A DNA stretch of 64,000 nucleotides from Strigamia acuminata. Its lineage: Eukaryota; Arthropoda; Chilopoda; Geophilomorpha; Linotaeniidae. The DNA lies in assembly GCA_949358305.1 (NCBI GenBank), contig OX442318.1, forward strand, positions 3,706,501 to 3,770,500. Direction: 5' to 3'. Positions 1 through 11,347 of the stretch are shown one piece after another. Each line of letters begins with the position of its first letter. Position 1 is the stretch's first letter. Under the pieces are notes generated by a model that searched no databases, was not told where the DNA came from, and saw only the letters and a list, made by a program, of their open reading frames with translations. The translations under genes and the position numbers were made by a program.

Positions 1-605
1 TGAGTTTGTCGGGTCTTCAAAGACGGTTTTTATCAACAGTTTTCTTGGCTTTGTGAAGGCGATTATTTTGGGTTTGGATTTGCTCTCGTGCCCTCTGCGA
101 ATTCTTTTGGCCGAACGGAAACAAAAAATTCGTTTTATATCAAAATTTGCGCGAAAAAAAATATTTATTTATTTGTTTTTATTTTTTTTAGTTCATTTTT
201 TGATGGAAATTGTGTTTTTTTCTCGTTTTTTCGCGTTTTTTCTCGTTTTTTTGGTGGGATTTTTTTTTTTTGGGTTTTTGGTGGATTTGTTTGTTTTTTT
301 TGGTTTTTTTTTTGGTTTTTATTTTTTGGTTTTTGGGTTTTGGGTTGAAAAGTTTGTGCAAATGGAAGCCATATGGCAAAGATACTAAGGGTGGGTTTTT
401 ATTTGGTCTACTGGTTGCAAACAAGTAGTGTTGTGTTTAATGTTATTTGTTTAGTGCATTGTTGGTTTTTTTTTTTTCTTCGGTGGGTTTGTGTTGTTGT
501 GGAGTAGTTTGGTGTTTTTTTTTTTTTTTTCTAAATTTATTTCTTGTGGGTTCAGTTAATTTTATTTTATTTTTGGATTATCATGTTTTGAAATTTTGGA
601 TTCTG
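1..605. repeat. T/G-rich low-complexity DNA
   Basis: Long runs of T broken by G, with hardly any A or C on the + strand from about 180 to 560. Reading frames here encode Phe/Leu/Gly/Val strings and reflect composition, not selection. No gene is supported. Confidence 0.8.
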
Positions 606-880
606 TTACATTGCGGGTTTTTAAACGTTAAAATTTGGTGATTTTTGTGTTTTAAACGTTAAATTTTTGTGATTTTAGTGTTTTAAACGTTAAATTTTTG
701 TGATTTTAGTGTTTTAAACGTTAAAATTTGGTGATTTTAGTGTTTTAAACGTTAAATTTTTGTGATTTTAGTGTTTTAAACGTTAAATTTTTGTGATTTT
801 AGTGTTTTAAACGTTAAAATTTGGTGATTTTAGTCTTATAAACGTTAAATTTTTGTGATTTTAGTGTTTTAAACGTTTAA
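606..880. repeat. 31-bp minisatellite (about 8 copies)
   Basis: Tandem units of about 31 bp, each carrying the palindrome GTTTTAAAC followed by GTTAAA and TGTGATTTTAGT. Copies differ by a few bases. No coding potential is seen. Confidence 0.85.
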
Positions 881-899
881 AATTAGTTTTAAACTCCAA

Positions 900-1160
900 A
901 AACCTTTGAATTTAATTGTTAAAAACTCAAAATCACTCGGATAAAACCCTAAAAAACAACTCCCAACCTTTCCCTAAAGAATCCTTATCCAATCATCCCA
1001 ATCCGATACGCCGTACCAACCCCAAACCCCACATTTTACCAAAAAACCCAAAAAACCCCAAAAATAACCCAAAACAACTGAAAAAACACAAAAAAACCAC
1101 AAAAAACCAAAAAAAAACCCAAAAACCCCAAAACCCAAAAATGTGAAATACCAAACACAC
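900..1160. repeat. A/C-rich low-complexity block
   Basis: Composition flips from T/G-rich to A/C-rich, with runs such as CCCAAAAACCCC. The Lys/Asn/Pro-rich reading frame is a by-product of composition. The stretch 1161-1540 that follows is more mixed, with a G-rich patch near 1370-1395, and I see no gene in it. Confidence 0.7.
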
Positions 1161-1544
1161 ATTCCTAACCCTAATGTAAAGTTTTTGTTTTATTTTCTTT
1201 TTTATTTGGTAAAAAAACTGAGAAATTTGTTAGGGTGCAACTTCACTTTAAGAACCCCATGTGGACCATTTGTGTTGGGCATTAGTGCAAGTTGGCCTGA
1301 AGCAAGGCAGGTTTAGGCTTCGGCGCCTGTGTGAGCAAAGGCCTGGCGGCTTCCTTTGCTCTTTGTGGGCACGGGGGGGAGGGAGGGGGGCTGGCAGCAC
1401 GAGAATGCCACAGACCATGTTTACACTTTTTCAAACTTGGTTGAGGTTTTAATGTGTCTGAGGTTTTTAATTTTTTCTTTTTGTGTTATTAAAGGGGGGA
1501 GTAAAGGGTTGGATGGGTGGGTGGGTGGGTGGTTTTTGGAAATT

Positions 1545-2250
1545 GAATATTTTTTTTTTTTTTTTTTTTGTTTATGATGTTTTTTAGTTTGTGTTTTGGT
1601 GTTTTTGTAAGGAATTTTAGTGTTTTTGATGTTTTTTGGCGTTTTGTGAGGCGTTTTGGTGGTTTTGTACGACTTTTGGTGGTTTTGTATGACTTTTGGT
1701 GGTTTTGTACTAGATTTTTGTGTTTTTATACAAGATTTTGGTATTTTTAGACAAAATTTTGGTGTTTTCTAATTATTTTGTTGTTTGTATTTTGTTATTT
1801 CATCTGTTTTTGATGTTTTTCGCAATATTTTGGTGTTTTTTCGCAATATTTTGGTGTTTTTTCGCAAATTTTTGGTGTTTTTTCACAATATGTTGGTGTT
1901 TTTTCGCAAATTTTTGGTGTTTTGTCGCAAAATTTTGGTTTTTTTTCTCAAAATTCAATACAAAATTTTGGTGTAATTCGATTATTTTGTGTTTTTATTC
2001 GATAATTTTGTGTTTTTTTCCGATAATTGTTTTTTTTCTCGATAATTTTGTGTTTTTTTCCGATAATTGTTTTTTTTTCGATAATTTTGTGTTTTTTTCG
2101 ATAATTTTGTGTTTTTTTCCGATAATTGTTTTTTTTTCCGATAATTTTGTCTTTTTTTCTCGATAATTTTGTTTTTTTCCGATAATTTTGTGCTTTTATT
2201 CGATAATTTTGTATTTCCATTCGATAATTTTCGTGTTTTTAATCCACATT
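1545..2250. repeat. T-rich minisatellites, two unit types
   Basis: From about 1800 to 1980 short units contain TTGGTGTTTTTTCGCAA. From 1975 to 2240 units of about 20-22 bp contain CGATAATTTTGTG. Reading frames on both strands follow the repeats and are not genes. Confidence 0.8.
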
Positions 2251-2693
2251 TTCGTATTTCCGCGTTTCCAATCCCATTTTCCTCTGCCCCAATCCACTTT
2301 TCCAAACTTTTCCAAAAAAAAAATCACGTCAAACGAATCCCGTCCCATTGAAACCCAACGTGGAATTTGTGCCGCTTTTTTTTTCAGATGGGATTAAAGG
2401 GTGAACTCCACACACTTTATTTTCCAGCTTGAAGGTGTTAGGAATTCCAGCTTAACTTAAACTGCACTGGGGGGGAGTACGACGTATCAGCGGCGCGCTC
2501 TTCTCTTCTCACAACCAAAGGATTAAAAACCGCCGCTCTTTGTTTCACCCAAACAAAACAACACCCAGGAATGTCTGCACGTGTCCCGCACCCACGTGAC
2601 CACCACCCCCACCCCCCAAAACACAAATTCCACCACTCTCCAGTGTCCACTACCAACAAAATCCAAAAAATTAAAAAAAAAAATTTTCTTTCC

Positions 2694-2726
<33 letters not shown>

Positions 2727-3130
2727 GGTTGAATTGAATTAGGCCTAATTTGAATTTTTTTTTTATTTTTTTTTATTTTTTTAAATTTTATTTTCGAAAT
2801 ATTTTTTTTGGTGTCTAATGATGAGTGAAAATGGGTTTAGCAGTTTTGAAATAAATTGGCCTTGGTCATAGTGAGGGCTAATTACAGGTCTAAGGTGTGG
2901 TTTAGGAGGTCGGGGGGGCGAGGGGAAGAGAGGCACGTCATTGTAGCACACGAGGGTGAATTGTAGGCGAGGGGAGGGAGATGATGAGCGGCGAGATGAA
3001 AGGAACAGCAGGTATGAAGCCAGTGAGACTTCCCTCTGGGCCTCAGGTGAATGGCCAAGTCCACTAGAATGTAATCAAGGGGAATGAGGTTAAGCCTGCA
3101 ATGAATTTGACAAATTTTACGCTGCTTTTT
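2251..3130. other. mixed-composition stretch, no gene recognised
   Basis: More balanced DNA with a poly-A run (2693-2722) and a GC-richer patch (2860-3070). A non-coding 5' exon or promoter of the downstream Axin gene could lie here, but no start, splice-site set or motif decides this. Small open frames on the minus strand (2438-2695, 2882-3064) match nothing I recognise. Confidence 0.4.
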
Positions 3131-3149
3131 CTTTGATTTGGCGCCATTT

Positions 3150-4480
3150 TTGCTGCAAAATGTTGGTTTTTTCTTTCAAAAATTAGTTTGTTTTGTGGTG
3201 GTTTTGGTGTTTTTTTGGGTGTTTGGTGTTTTATTTGGGTTTTATTGAGTTTTATTGAGTTTTTGAAGATGTTTTTGTTTATTTTGGTGTATTTTTTGGT
3301 GTTTTGTCTGGTTTTTGAAGTTTTATGTGGGTTTTAATGAGTGTTTGAAGATGTTTTTGTGTTTATTTTCGTATATTTTGGACTGTTTTGGTGTTTTTTT
3401 TGGTGTTTTGTCTGGTTTTTGGAGTTTTGTTTGGGTTTTAATGTGTTTTTGGAGATGTTTTTATGTTTATTTTGGTGTATTTTGGGGTGTTTTGGTGTTT
3501 TGTCTGGTGTTTGGAGTTTTATTGTGTTTTTTTTGGGGTGTTTTATGTTTAGTTTGGGGTTTTTTGGGGTCATTAGGATGTTTTTTTGTGTTTTGTTTTG
3601 TTTTTAACACGGTTTGGGAACTGTTTTATAGGTTTAGTTTGGTGTTTTAGGTTTGGTTTTGGTGTTTTTCAGGTTTTTTGGGTGTTTTGTTTGGTTTTCT
3701 GAGGGGTTTGTGGTTTTATTTGCGTTTTGATGTGTTTTTGGAGATGTTTTAGATGTTGTGTGGTGTTTTTTTGGGTTTTGTTAAGGTTTTCATGATGGTA
3801 TTCTGTTTTATTTAGTTTTAAACACGTTTTTGGAAGTGTTTTAGGCTTGGTTTGGTTTTTTTTTTTCGTTTTTGGTGATGTTTTAATGGTTTTCATAGAG
3901 GTTTGGTGGTTTTAATCACGTTTTTGGTTTTATTTTGGTGTTTTAGATTTTTTTTTTTATTGTTTTAAATATTTTTGAGAGGTGTTTTGAACAGTTTTAT
4001 TAGTTTTATAAAGTTTTTATGGGTTGTTTTTATGGGGGTTTTTGGTTTTATTCCGTTTTTGTTTGTGTTTTAATGGGTTTTATAGAGTTGCGAGGTTTTG
4101 TTTTTGGTCTGGCGAGGGTTTGGGAGAAGTTTGAAGGTTTTTTTCATTTTGTTTTATTTTATTTAATAAAGATTTGGGAGATGTTTTAAGTGGTTTTATC
4201 AAGCTTGATAAGGTTTGAAGATTGTTTTTTGTTTGGGTGTTTAGTTTACATTTTGCTGCTTGTTTGCTTTTTGAGACGCGGTTTTTTATTTTTTATTTTT
4301 TATTTTTTATTTTTTATTTTATTTTTTATGGTTTGGGAATTTGTTTTCTAAAGGTTGATTTCTGTGGTTTTAAATTTTAATCATTTTGCGAGTTGTTTTA
4401 TTGTCGTTTGGGTGTGATGTTTTATAGGATGTTGGGGTTAAAGGTTGTGGTGAAGGGTGGAAGAGAATACTGGAGGTTTT
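3150..4480. repeat. G/T-rich low-complexity DNA with a T/A microsatellite
   Basis: Degenerate repetition of words like TGTTTTTGGTGTTTTG through 3160-4470, and a pure TATTTTT-type microsatellite at about 4287-4325. No gene is supported. Confidence 0.75.
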
Positions 4481-4499
4481 TTGGTTTTTGGATTTGGTG

Positions 4500-5135
4500 C
4501 AAATGAAATTCAAAAAAATTCAAAAATAATTCAAAAAAGTTGAGATAAATTCAGAAAAAAAAATTAAAGTTTGAAAAAAAATTCGAAATTTTAAAATTGT
4601 ATAAAAAGTTATTTAAAATAATTGAAAAGAATTCAAAAAAATTTAAAAAGATTCAATTAACTCAAATAAAAATTCAAAAAGTTTAAAAAAGTTCAAATAA
4701 ATATTGAAAAAGTTTAAAAAATTAAAATAAAAATTCAAAAAGTTTAAAAAATTGAAATAAAATTTACAAGAAGTTTGAAAAATTCAAAAAGTTGAAAAAG
4801 AAAAAAATTCAGAATTAAATGTCAAAAAATTCACAATTTAATAAAGAAAAAATCATTCAACAAATCCGAAATTTAATCAAAAAGTTAAAAAAAAAATTTA
4901 AAAAATTCAAAAAGTTTAAAAAATTCAAAAAATTTAAAAAATTCAAAATTAAATACAAAATTATTCAAAAAATTCGAAATTTAATAAAAAAAAATCAGTC
5001 AACAAATTCGAAATTAAATCAAAAAGTAAAAAAAAAAATTCAAAAAAATTCAAGAAAAAAAATTTAAAAAATTCTAAAAATTCAAGAAAAAAAAAATTTA
5101 AAAAATTCAAAAAATTCAAAAATTCAATAACAAAA
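4500..5135. repeat. A-rich repeat (AATTCAAAAA words)
   Basis: Degenerate tandem words of A-runs separated by TTC or TTT, giving Lys/Phe/Asn-rich open frames with no meaning. It ends about 180 bp before the probable 3' splice site of the first Axin coding exon. Confidence 0.75.
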
Positions 5136-5353
5136 ATCCAAAACCACCACAACCTGACCTCTGCTTCCATTTAAATTACACAACCATCCACAGGCCACCA
5201 ACTGACACCCAATAAAAAAAAAAAAAAAAAAAAAAAAACCTACCGACAAAAATCCAAACCAAAAAAAAAAAAAAAATTTAATATTACCTAACTTTTCTTC
5301 TTTATCATTCCAGGCAAACAAAACCAAAAACAAACCAAGAAAGAACGAAAAAA

Positions 5354-5431
5354 ATGACCCCGCAGAAAAAACAATCCAAAATGGCCGTCTCAAACTCAAC
5401 CCAACCGAAACCCACCACCAGGACGAGCTAG
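5354..5431 (+). promoter_or_regulatory. upstream ORF in the Axin 5' leader
   Basis: A 25-codon reading frame with its own ATG and TAG ends ten bases before the Axin start codon at 5442. A pyrimidine-rich CAG at 5311-5313 looks like a 3' splice site, so the leader probably begins at 5314 in this exon. The uORF could dampen Axin translation. That is inference from position only. Confidence 0.4.
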
Positions 5432-5441
5432 CGCCGCCAGA

Positions 5442-8400
5442 ATGAAAACCGAAACCGAAGACCCCACAACAACAACAACAAACGCCATGACCTACACCAT
5501 AAAGAGCGACAAACACGACACCACCGACGAACGACGCCCCGCGGACGGCAAAGACGACTTCCAAGCCCCCCAAAACCCCCAAAACCCCCAAAAACTCCAC
5601 TCGCGGCACCCGGAACAAGCGGACGGCAGCCTGGCGCCCTCCCCCTTCACCGAGTCCGCCACCCCACCCTACCTCCAATGGCGCGAGAGCCTCCGGACGC
5701 TCCTGGACGACAGCGACGGCGTCGAGCTCTTCCGCAAGTACCTGGACAACGAACGCAGCGCCGACTCCCTCAACTTTTGGCTGGCCTGCGAAGGACTGAA
5801 GAACAACGCGCACGCGCACGGCTCGGACGCGTCCAAGAGCGCGAACCTGATCAGGATCATCTACCGGAAGTTCATCCGCGGACACTTGGGGGGGCAGGCG
5901 GTGGCGCAGGAGACGCGGCGGCGCGTGGAAGAGGACGTGGAGGCGGCGGTGGCGTGCGCGAACGTGCACGTGTTCGACGAGGCGCAGACGCAGATGGAGG
6001 CGTTCCTGAACCGACATTTGTACCCGAATTTCTTGCAGAGCGATCTGTATTTGAGTTACGTGCAGGGCCAGAACGCGAAGGGGGGCGAGGAGTGCGAGGA
6101 GAGCAGCGGGACGGAGAGCGGGAGTTTGTGCGGGGTTGGGGCGTTGGCGACGGTGGACGAGAACGAGGTGCTGGAGAGCGGGGTGGAGAGGAGAGGGACG
6201 TTGACGGCGTATAGTTTGAAGATGACGCAGAAGAGGAGGGCGATGGGGTGGAGGAAGGCGGAGGTGTTCGTGGGGAGTGGGGGTGGAGTGGAGAGGAGTT
6301 GTTCGTACGCGATGTACGCGCCGTGCGTGACGGTGTCGGTGCAGGATAGCGAGTTGCAGAGTTTGTCGTCGGATGCGCATACGGATGATACTATGTCGTT
6401 GACTGATAGTAGTGTGTAAGTTGGATTTGGTGGTTGAATTTGGATGATTTGGGTGGGGAAACTGAGAAATGTGGATGATTTTGGTGGAAAAACGGAGAAA
6501 TTTGGATGGTTTTGGTGGAAAAACGGAGAAATTTGGATGATTATGTGGAAAAACAGACAAATTGGATGATTAAAAACGGACAAATTTGGATGATTATGTG
6601 GAAAAACAGACAAATTTGGATGATTTTGGTGAAAAAACGGACAAATTTGGATGATTATGTGGAAAATCGGACAGATTTGGATGATTTTGGTGGAAAAATC
6701 GGACAAATTTGGATGATTTTGGTTGAAAATCGGACAAATTTGGACGATTTTGGTGAAAAATTGGACAAATTTGGATGATTTTGGTGAAATAACGGTCAGA
6801 TTTGTCTGATTTTGATCAAATAACGGTCAGATTTGTCTGATTTTGATCAAATAACTGTCAGATTTGTCTGATTTTGATCAAATAACGGTCAGATTTGCCT
6901 GATTTTGGTGGAAAAACAGACAAATTTGCCTGATTTTGATCAAATAACAGTCAAATTTGTCTGATTTTGATCAAATAACAGTCAGATTTGCCTGATTTTG
7001 GTGGATTGACAATCAAATTTGGCTGATTTTAATTAAATTACGGTAAAAATAATCTGATTCTTATTAAATTACGGTACAAATTAATCTGATTTTGATGAAA
7101 TAACACTAACTTGTAAGATATGGTGGTTTTACTACGATTACGGTAAAAATTTGCTTCATTTCGGTGGAATAACAATAAAATGACTGATTTTTAGTGAAAT
7201 CATTATAGAAGTTAATATATTTTGGTTAATTTACAATTAAAATTACAATAGGTGCGTTTAATCCTCAAAAGACGAATTCATTTATCCTTAAATGCGTTAA
7301 GTGAATACTAGATTGAAGACGCTAAAAATGAACAAAACTTCAAGGATGACTATCTACAAGATGTAACAATAGCCAATGGCAGATGGAAGAGATAAGTCGC
7401 TTCTATGAGTCCAACTAGTGATATGATGTAAACATCGTCCTATCGTGTTCGGAGAAATCATTTCAAACAAATAAGTCAATTCGTCTTTTGAAGATCGAAC
7501 GAACCTATTGCGAAAGTCCGTAGTAAATCTCCAAAAATAAAAATCTCTATTGAAAGGACGATACACAATGTGACTGATAGAAAAATAGGTTTATGGAGGA
7601 AAATGGATTGATTGATTGATTGATGGTTTTGTTTGTTTGTTTTTCAGGGATAATTTTTCGATCGGGTCGAAAAAATACCTAAAACACGCGCGGCGTAACG
7701 CAAGTCAGAACAGGGAATCGAATCTGTACGTGCCGCTGCCGCTGCGGCCGGAGATGAGGAAGTCGCACGAGCAGAAACTAGAGGCTGCCGAGTTCGCCGC
7801 ACTTCTCATCAAGAAGCTGGAAGCGGTCGTGCGCAGCCAGGAGAATAAAACGAAACTGGAGCGGAAATTCGACGAGGTAGTCAAGTGGTATTTTTTAGGG
7901 AAATGGATTTTGGTTTGTTGGATTTTTGGGTTTTGGATTGGGATTTGGCGATTTTTTTGTTGAATTTTTGAAAAATAATGTTTTAAAAGGGAAAAAATGT
8001 TTGAAATTTTGTGTTTTTAAGGTGAAGAAATGTCGAAATTTTGTATTTTTAACTGGAAAAAGTCGAATTTGATTTTAAACTGCAGAGAAAGGTCGAATTT
8101 TTGTATTTTTAACAGAAAAACGTCGAATTTTTGTATTTCCAACAGAAAAAAACGTCGAATTTTTGTATTTTCAACTGAAAAACGTCGAGTTTTTGTATTT
8201 TCAACAGAAAAAACGTCGAATTTGTATATTTTTCAATCATTTCAAACAGAAAAAACATGGAATTTGGACATTTTCTAGTGTCAAAACATTTAGACATTTA
8301 GACATTTAGACATTTTCTAGTCAAAAACCATTGAATTTGGACATTTTCTAGTAAAAAAACATTGAATTTGGACATTTTCTAGTGAAAAAACATTGATTTT

Positions 8401-11108
8401 GGACATTTTCTAGTGAAAAAGCATTGAATTTGGACATTTTCTAGTGAAAAAACATTGAATTTGGACATTTTCTAGTCAAAAAACATTGAATTTGGACATT
8501 TTCTAGTCAAAAAACATTGAATTTGGACATTTTCTAGTCAAAAAACATTGAATTTGGACATTTTCCAGTGAAAAAACACTGAATTTGTCCAATTAAAATA
8601 AAAACATGATGATTTTCTCAATTCTTTCCATATATTTATTTGTTTTTATAATTTTTGCAGCTTGAGAGAAGTACGGCAGAGGCTTCGCACTCGACATTCG
8701 ACGCCCTTCTGAAGCTGTCCAACCCGGACGACACGGACCACCAGTCGATATTAGACGCACATGTTGACCGTGTTTGGAACGATCCGCCAGTGGCTTGCCG
8801 GCACCCGTTGGACCGGAGGAGTTTGGGCAGTTTCACGTCGCACCACCGACAGCGGTGTCGGGAACGCGATTTGTCTTCTGATTTGTCGACGGATAGTGGG
8901 ACTGTGAGGGATTATGTGACGCCTGGGTCTTCGGACTCGCATCAGAAGACGCACCATCGCTTGGAGTCGATGGATTGTCGCACGAAGGAGCAGATACCTC
9001 GCAGGACGAGCGTTAGGAGTTGCGGCGATCATGCCGGCTTGGCGGCCAGTGCTTTCCCCATTAATGCCAATGAAAAGTATATGAGATTGACACTTTGTTT
9101 TGTTTTTTTGGGAATTTGGAGGTTTTTGATGGTGTTGTAACTGGAAATTGCGGGTTTTGAATTTTTTTAAATGGAAATTTCAAGATTTTGATGGAATTTG
9201 GGGTTTATTGATGGTTTTTAGCTGAAATTTTTGGATTTTTACAACGATTTTTAATGGAAATTTCGTGATTTTAATGTTTTTTATTGGAAATTTTATAATT
9301 TTTCACGTTTTTTTAATGGAAATTTCATGATTTTTCACGTTTTTTAAGGGAATTTCATGATTTTTCACGTTTTTTAATGGAGATTTCATGACTTTTCACG
9401 TTTTTTAAATGGAAATTTTATGCTTTTTTAAGTTTTTAAATGAAAATTTCACAAATTGTCACGTTTTTTAATGAAAATTCTATAATTTTTTACGTTTTTT
9501 AATGGAAATTTCATGATTTTTCTTGTTTTTTGGTGAAAATTTCAAGATTTTTCAAGTTTTTAAACTCAATTTTATAATTTTTCACGTTTTTTAGTGGAAA
9601 TTTCATGATTTTTCTTGTTTTTTGGTGAAAATTTCAAGATTTTTCAAGTTTTTAAACTCAATTTTATAATTTTTCACGTTTTTTAGTGGAAATTTCATGA
9701 TTTTTCTTGTTTTTTGGTGAAAATTCAAAGATTTTTCAAGTTTTTAAACTCAATTTTCATGTTTTTTTATTTTTTTTAAATTAAAATTTTACGCTTTTTG
9801 ATGTTTATTGTCCGAAATTTTAACAGACGTTGAATTATTCTAAAACGAGGCACCTAAATTTGTTTGTCTAATACTTAGGGTTCGTTCGTGGATGAATAAT
9901 CACACGGTGTCGGATAAGGATTCGTCAATGAGGCATCGAAAATCATCCAGTTCTTCATCTGTACAAAACAGTCAAGGGTGAGTACAAATTGCCTCTATCG
10001 CTATCACATTTATTTACTTGTTTATTTATTGTAGGAAGTTGAAAAAGCCCAGTTGGTTTGAACATTCGATGCCATGTCAACCCCTAGCTCAGGATCCACA
10101 TATGCCCATTTTACCGCCTCCAAATACGACTACGCAATTGGAGGAGGCCAGGCGTCGTCTCGAAGACGACACCCAGGCTCGATTAAGTCGTAGCAAGTAG
10201 GTTTATACGATTTGATCCGCTGGAAAAATCGATTAAATCACATATTTATCCCTAAAAAAAATAAATTTGCTATAAAAAAATCGGTTTTTATTGTGAAAAA
10301 TCGAGTTTTATCGGATTTTGAATGTAACAATCGATGTTCAACTGCAAAAAATCGATTTTTATTGGATTTTGAATGTGAAAAATTGAGTTTTATTGGATTT
10401 TAAATGTGAAAAATTTAGATTTATCGGATTTTGAATGTGAAAAATCGAATTTTATTGGATTTTGAATGGGAAAAGTTGTGTTTGATTGAATTTTTAATGT
10501 GAAAAATCGATTTTTATCGGCGTTTTCAAGTGAAAATTCACGTTCAACTGCAAAAAAATGGATTTGTTAAATTGATTTATTGATTGATTATTTTCTTCGT
10601 TTTTTCTAGGACTATTTTTCCACTGAAGGAAAAAATCCACCCGGAAGTTCAAAAAGCACGAACACTACCCTCGAGATCCAGTATAATGTGCGACTTGACT
10701 GCTGGTGGCGACACTGGATTCAGTAAAAAGATGAATCGCAAAACCGGTCCAACGGCTGCTAATCCGCCATCGTTGTTTAGTGCGAACGAAAATAACGACG
10801 TTACTGCCATTTTGTATTGTTTACAAGGTGAATCTGTGCCGTATTTAACCAAAATCGCCGGTAAAAATGTCACTTTGGGCCAATTTAAAACGCTTTTGTC
10901 GAAGAAAGGAAGGTTTAGGTGAATAAATCGATGGAGTTTTGGGTCCGGTTCCAAATTTTAATTTTATTTTTTTATATTTAGGTATTTTTTCAAAACCGCG
11001 AACAATGAATTGGAAATTGGTGTTGTGAACGTTGAAATTACCGATGACAATGCGATTCTTCCATTGTGGGAAGGAAAAGTGTGCGCACAAGTTCATGTTA
11101 TGGAATGA
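5442..11108 (+). CDS. Axin: Axin, Wnt/beta-catenin destruction-complex scaffold
   Basis: Seven coding exons: 5442-6415, 7648-7876, 8661-9076, 9879-9977, 10035-10196, 10610-10918, 10982-11108. All have GT-AG introns and matching phases, giving 771 aa. Axin is the cytoplasmic scaffold that gathers APC, GSK3, CK1 and beta-catenin for beta-catenin destruction. Visible domains in order: a tankyrase-binding match RRPADG (31-36, pattern RxxADG); an RGS domain (about 78-207, beginning PPYLQWRESL), the APC-binding site in the family; a GSK3-binding helix (about 368-388, EFAALLIKKLEAV); a beta-catenin-binding helix (about 429-440, SILDAHVDRVW); the conserved QLEEARRRLE segment; and a C-terminal DIX polymerisation domain (about 689-771, containing VTLGQFKTLL). 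The length is close to other animal Axins. Exon 1 is much GC-richer than its surroundings. Four introns are packed with minisatellites. The ATG at 5442 has A at -3. No disabling change is seen. Confidence 0.96.
6425..7110. repeat. 30-31-bp minisatellite in Axin intron 1
   Basis: Units of about 30 bp with GGATGATTTTGGTGAAAAA and GACAAATTT run to about 6780. They grade into a 31-bp variant with TGATTTTGATCAAATAAC to about 7030. The open frame at 6506-6778 is a by-product of the repeat. Confidence 0.85.
8030..8590. repeat. two minisatellites in Axin intron 2
   Basis: From 8030 to 8270 units of about 30 bp contain GTCGAATTTTTGTATTT. From 8265 to 8590 a cleaner 31-bp unit contains GAATTTGGACATTTTCTAGT, with about nine copies. 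Neither has coding potential. Confidence 0.85.
9150..9800. repeat. 31-bp and 92-bp higher-order repeat in Axin intron 3
   Basis: Basic units contain TTTCATGATTTTTCACG at about 30-bp spacing. Between about 9490 and 9760 three basic units form a roughly 92-bp composite repeated nearly three times. Confidence 0.75.
10225..10560. repeat. minisatellite in Axin intron 5
   Basis: Degenerate units with AAAAATCGATTTTTATCGG and GGATTTTGAATGTG fill the intron between the QLEEARRRLE exon and the first DIX exon. Confidence 0.7.
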
Positions 11109-11169
11109 GAAGAAAAAAAACTTATTTGATTTATTTTATTTTATTTTTTAATTTTTTTTGTATGTTTTG

Positions 11170-11207
11170 AATAAATTTGTGATTTTTTTTTTATGTTAGT
11201 GAATAAA
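11170..11207 (+). terminator. polyadenylation signals of Axin
   Basis: Two AATAAA hexamers, at 11170-11175 and 11202-11207, lie 62-100 bp after the Axin stop. Only about 140 bp then separate them from the next gene's start codon, so the two genes are tightly packed head to tail. Confidence 0.6.
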
Positions 11208-11347
11208 TTCGCTTTGATATTTAGTCGATTTGAGTATTTATTTCCGTTTTTATTATATAAAATTCTATTAGTTGAAAGCCGCCATATTATTTTAATTTAG
11301 AATTCCACCGCACGACGGCGCATATCACCAACATAACTAAATCCAGG

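Noticed and set aside
53-3900. Open frames rich in Phe/Leu/Gly or Lys/Asn/Pro on both strands
   Set aside because: They follow the T/G- and A/C-rich composition, have no domains, and many overlap each other on opposite strands.
5124-6706. Long minus-strand frames (478 and 216 codons) opposite Axin exon 1
   Set aside because: Antisense shadows of the GC-rich Axin exon and flanking repeats. The + strand frame has the RGS domain and splices on to the rest of Axin.
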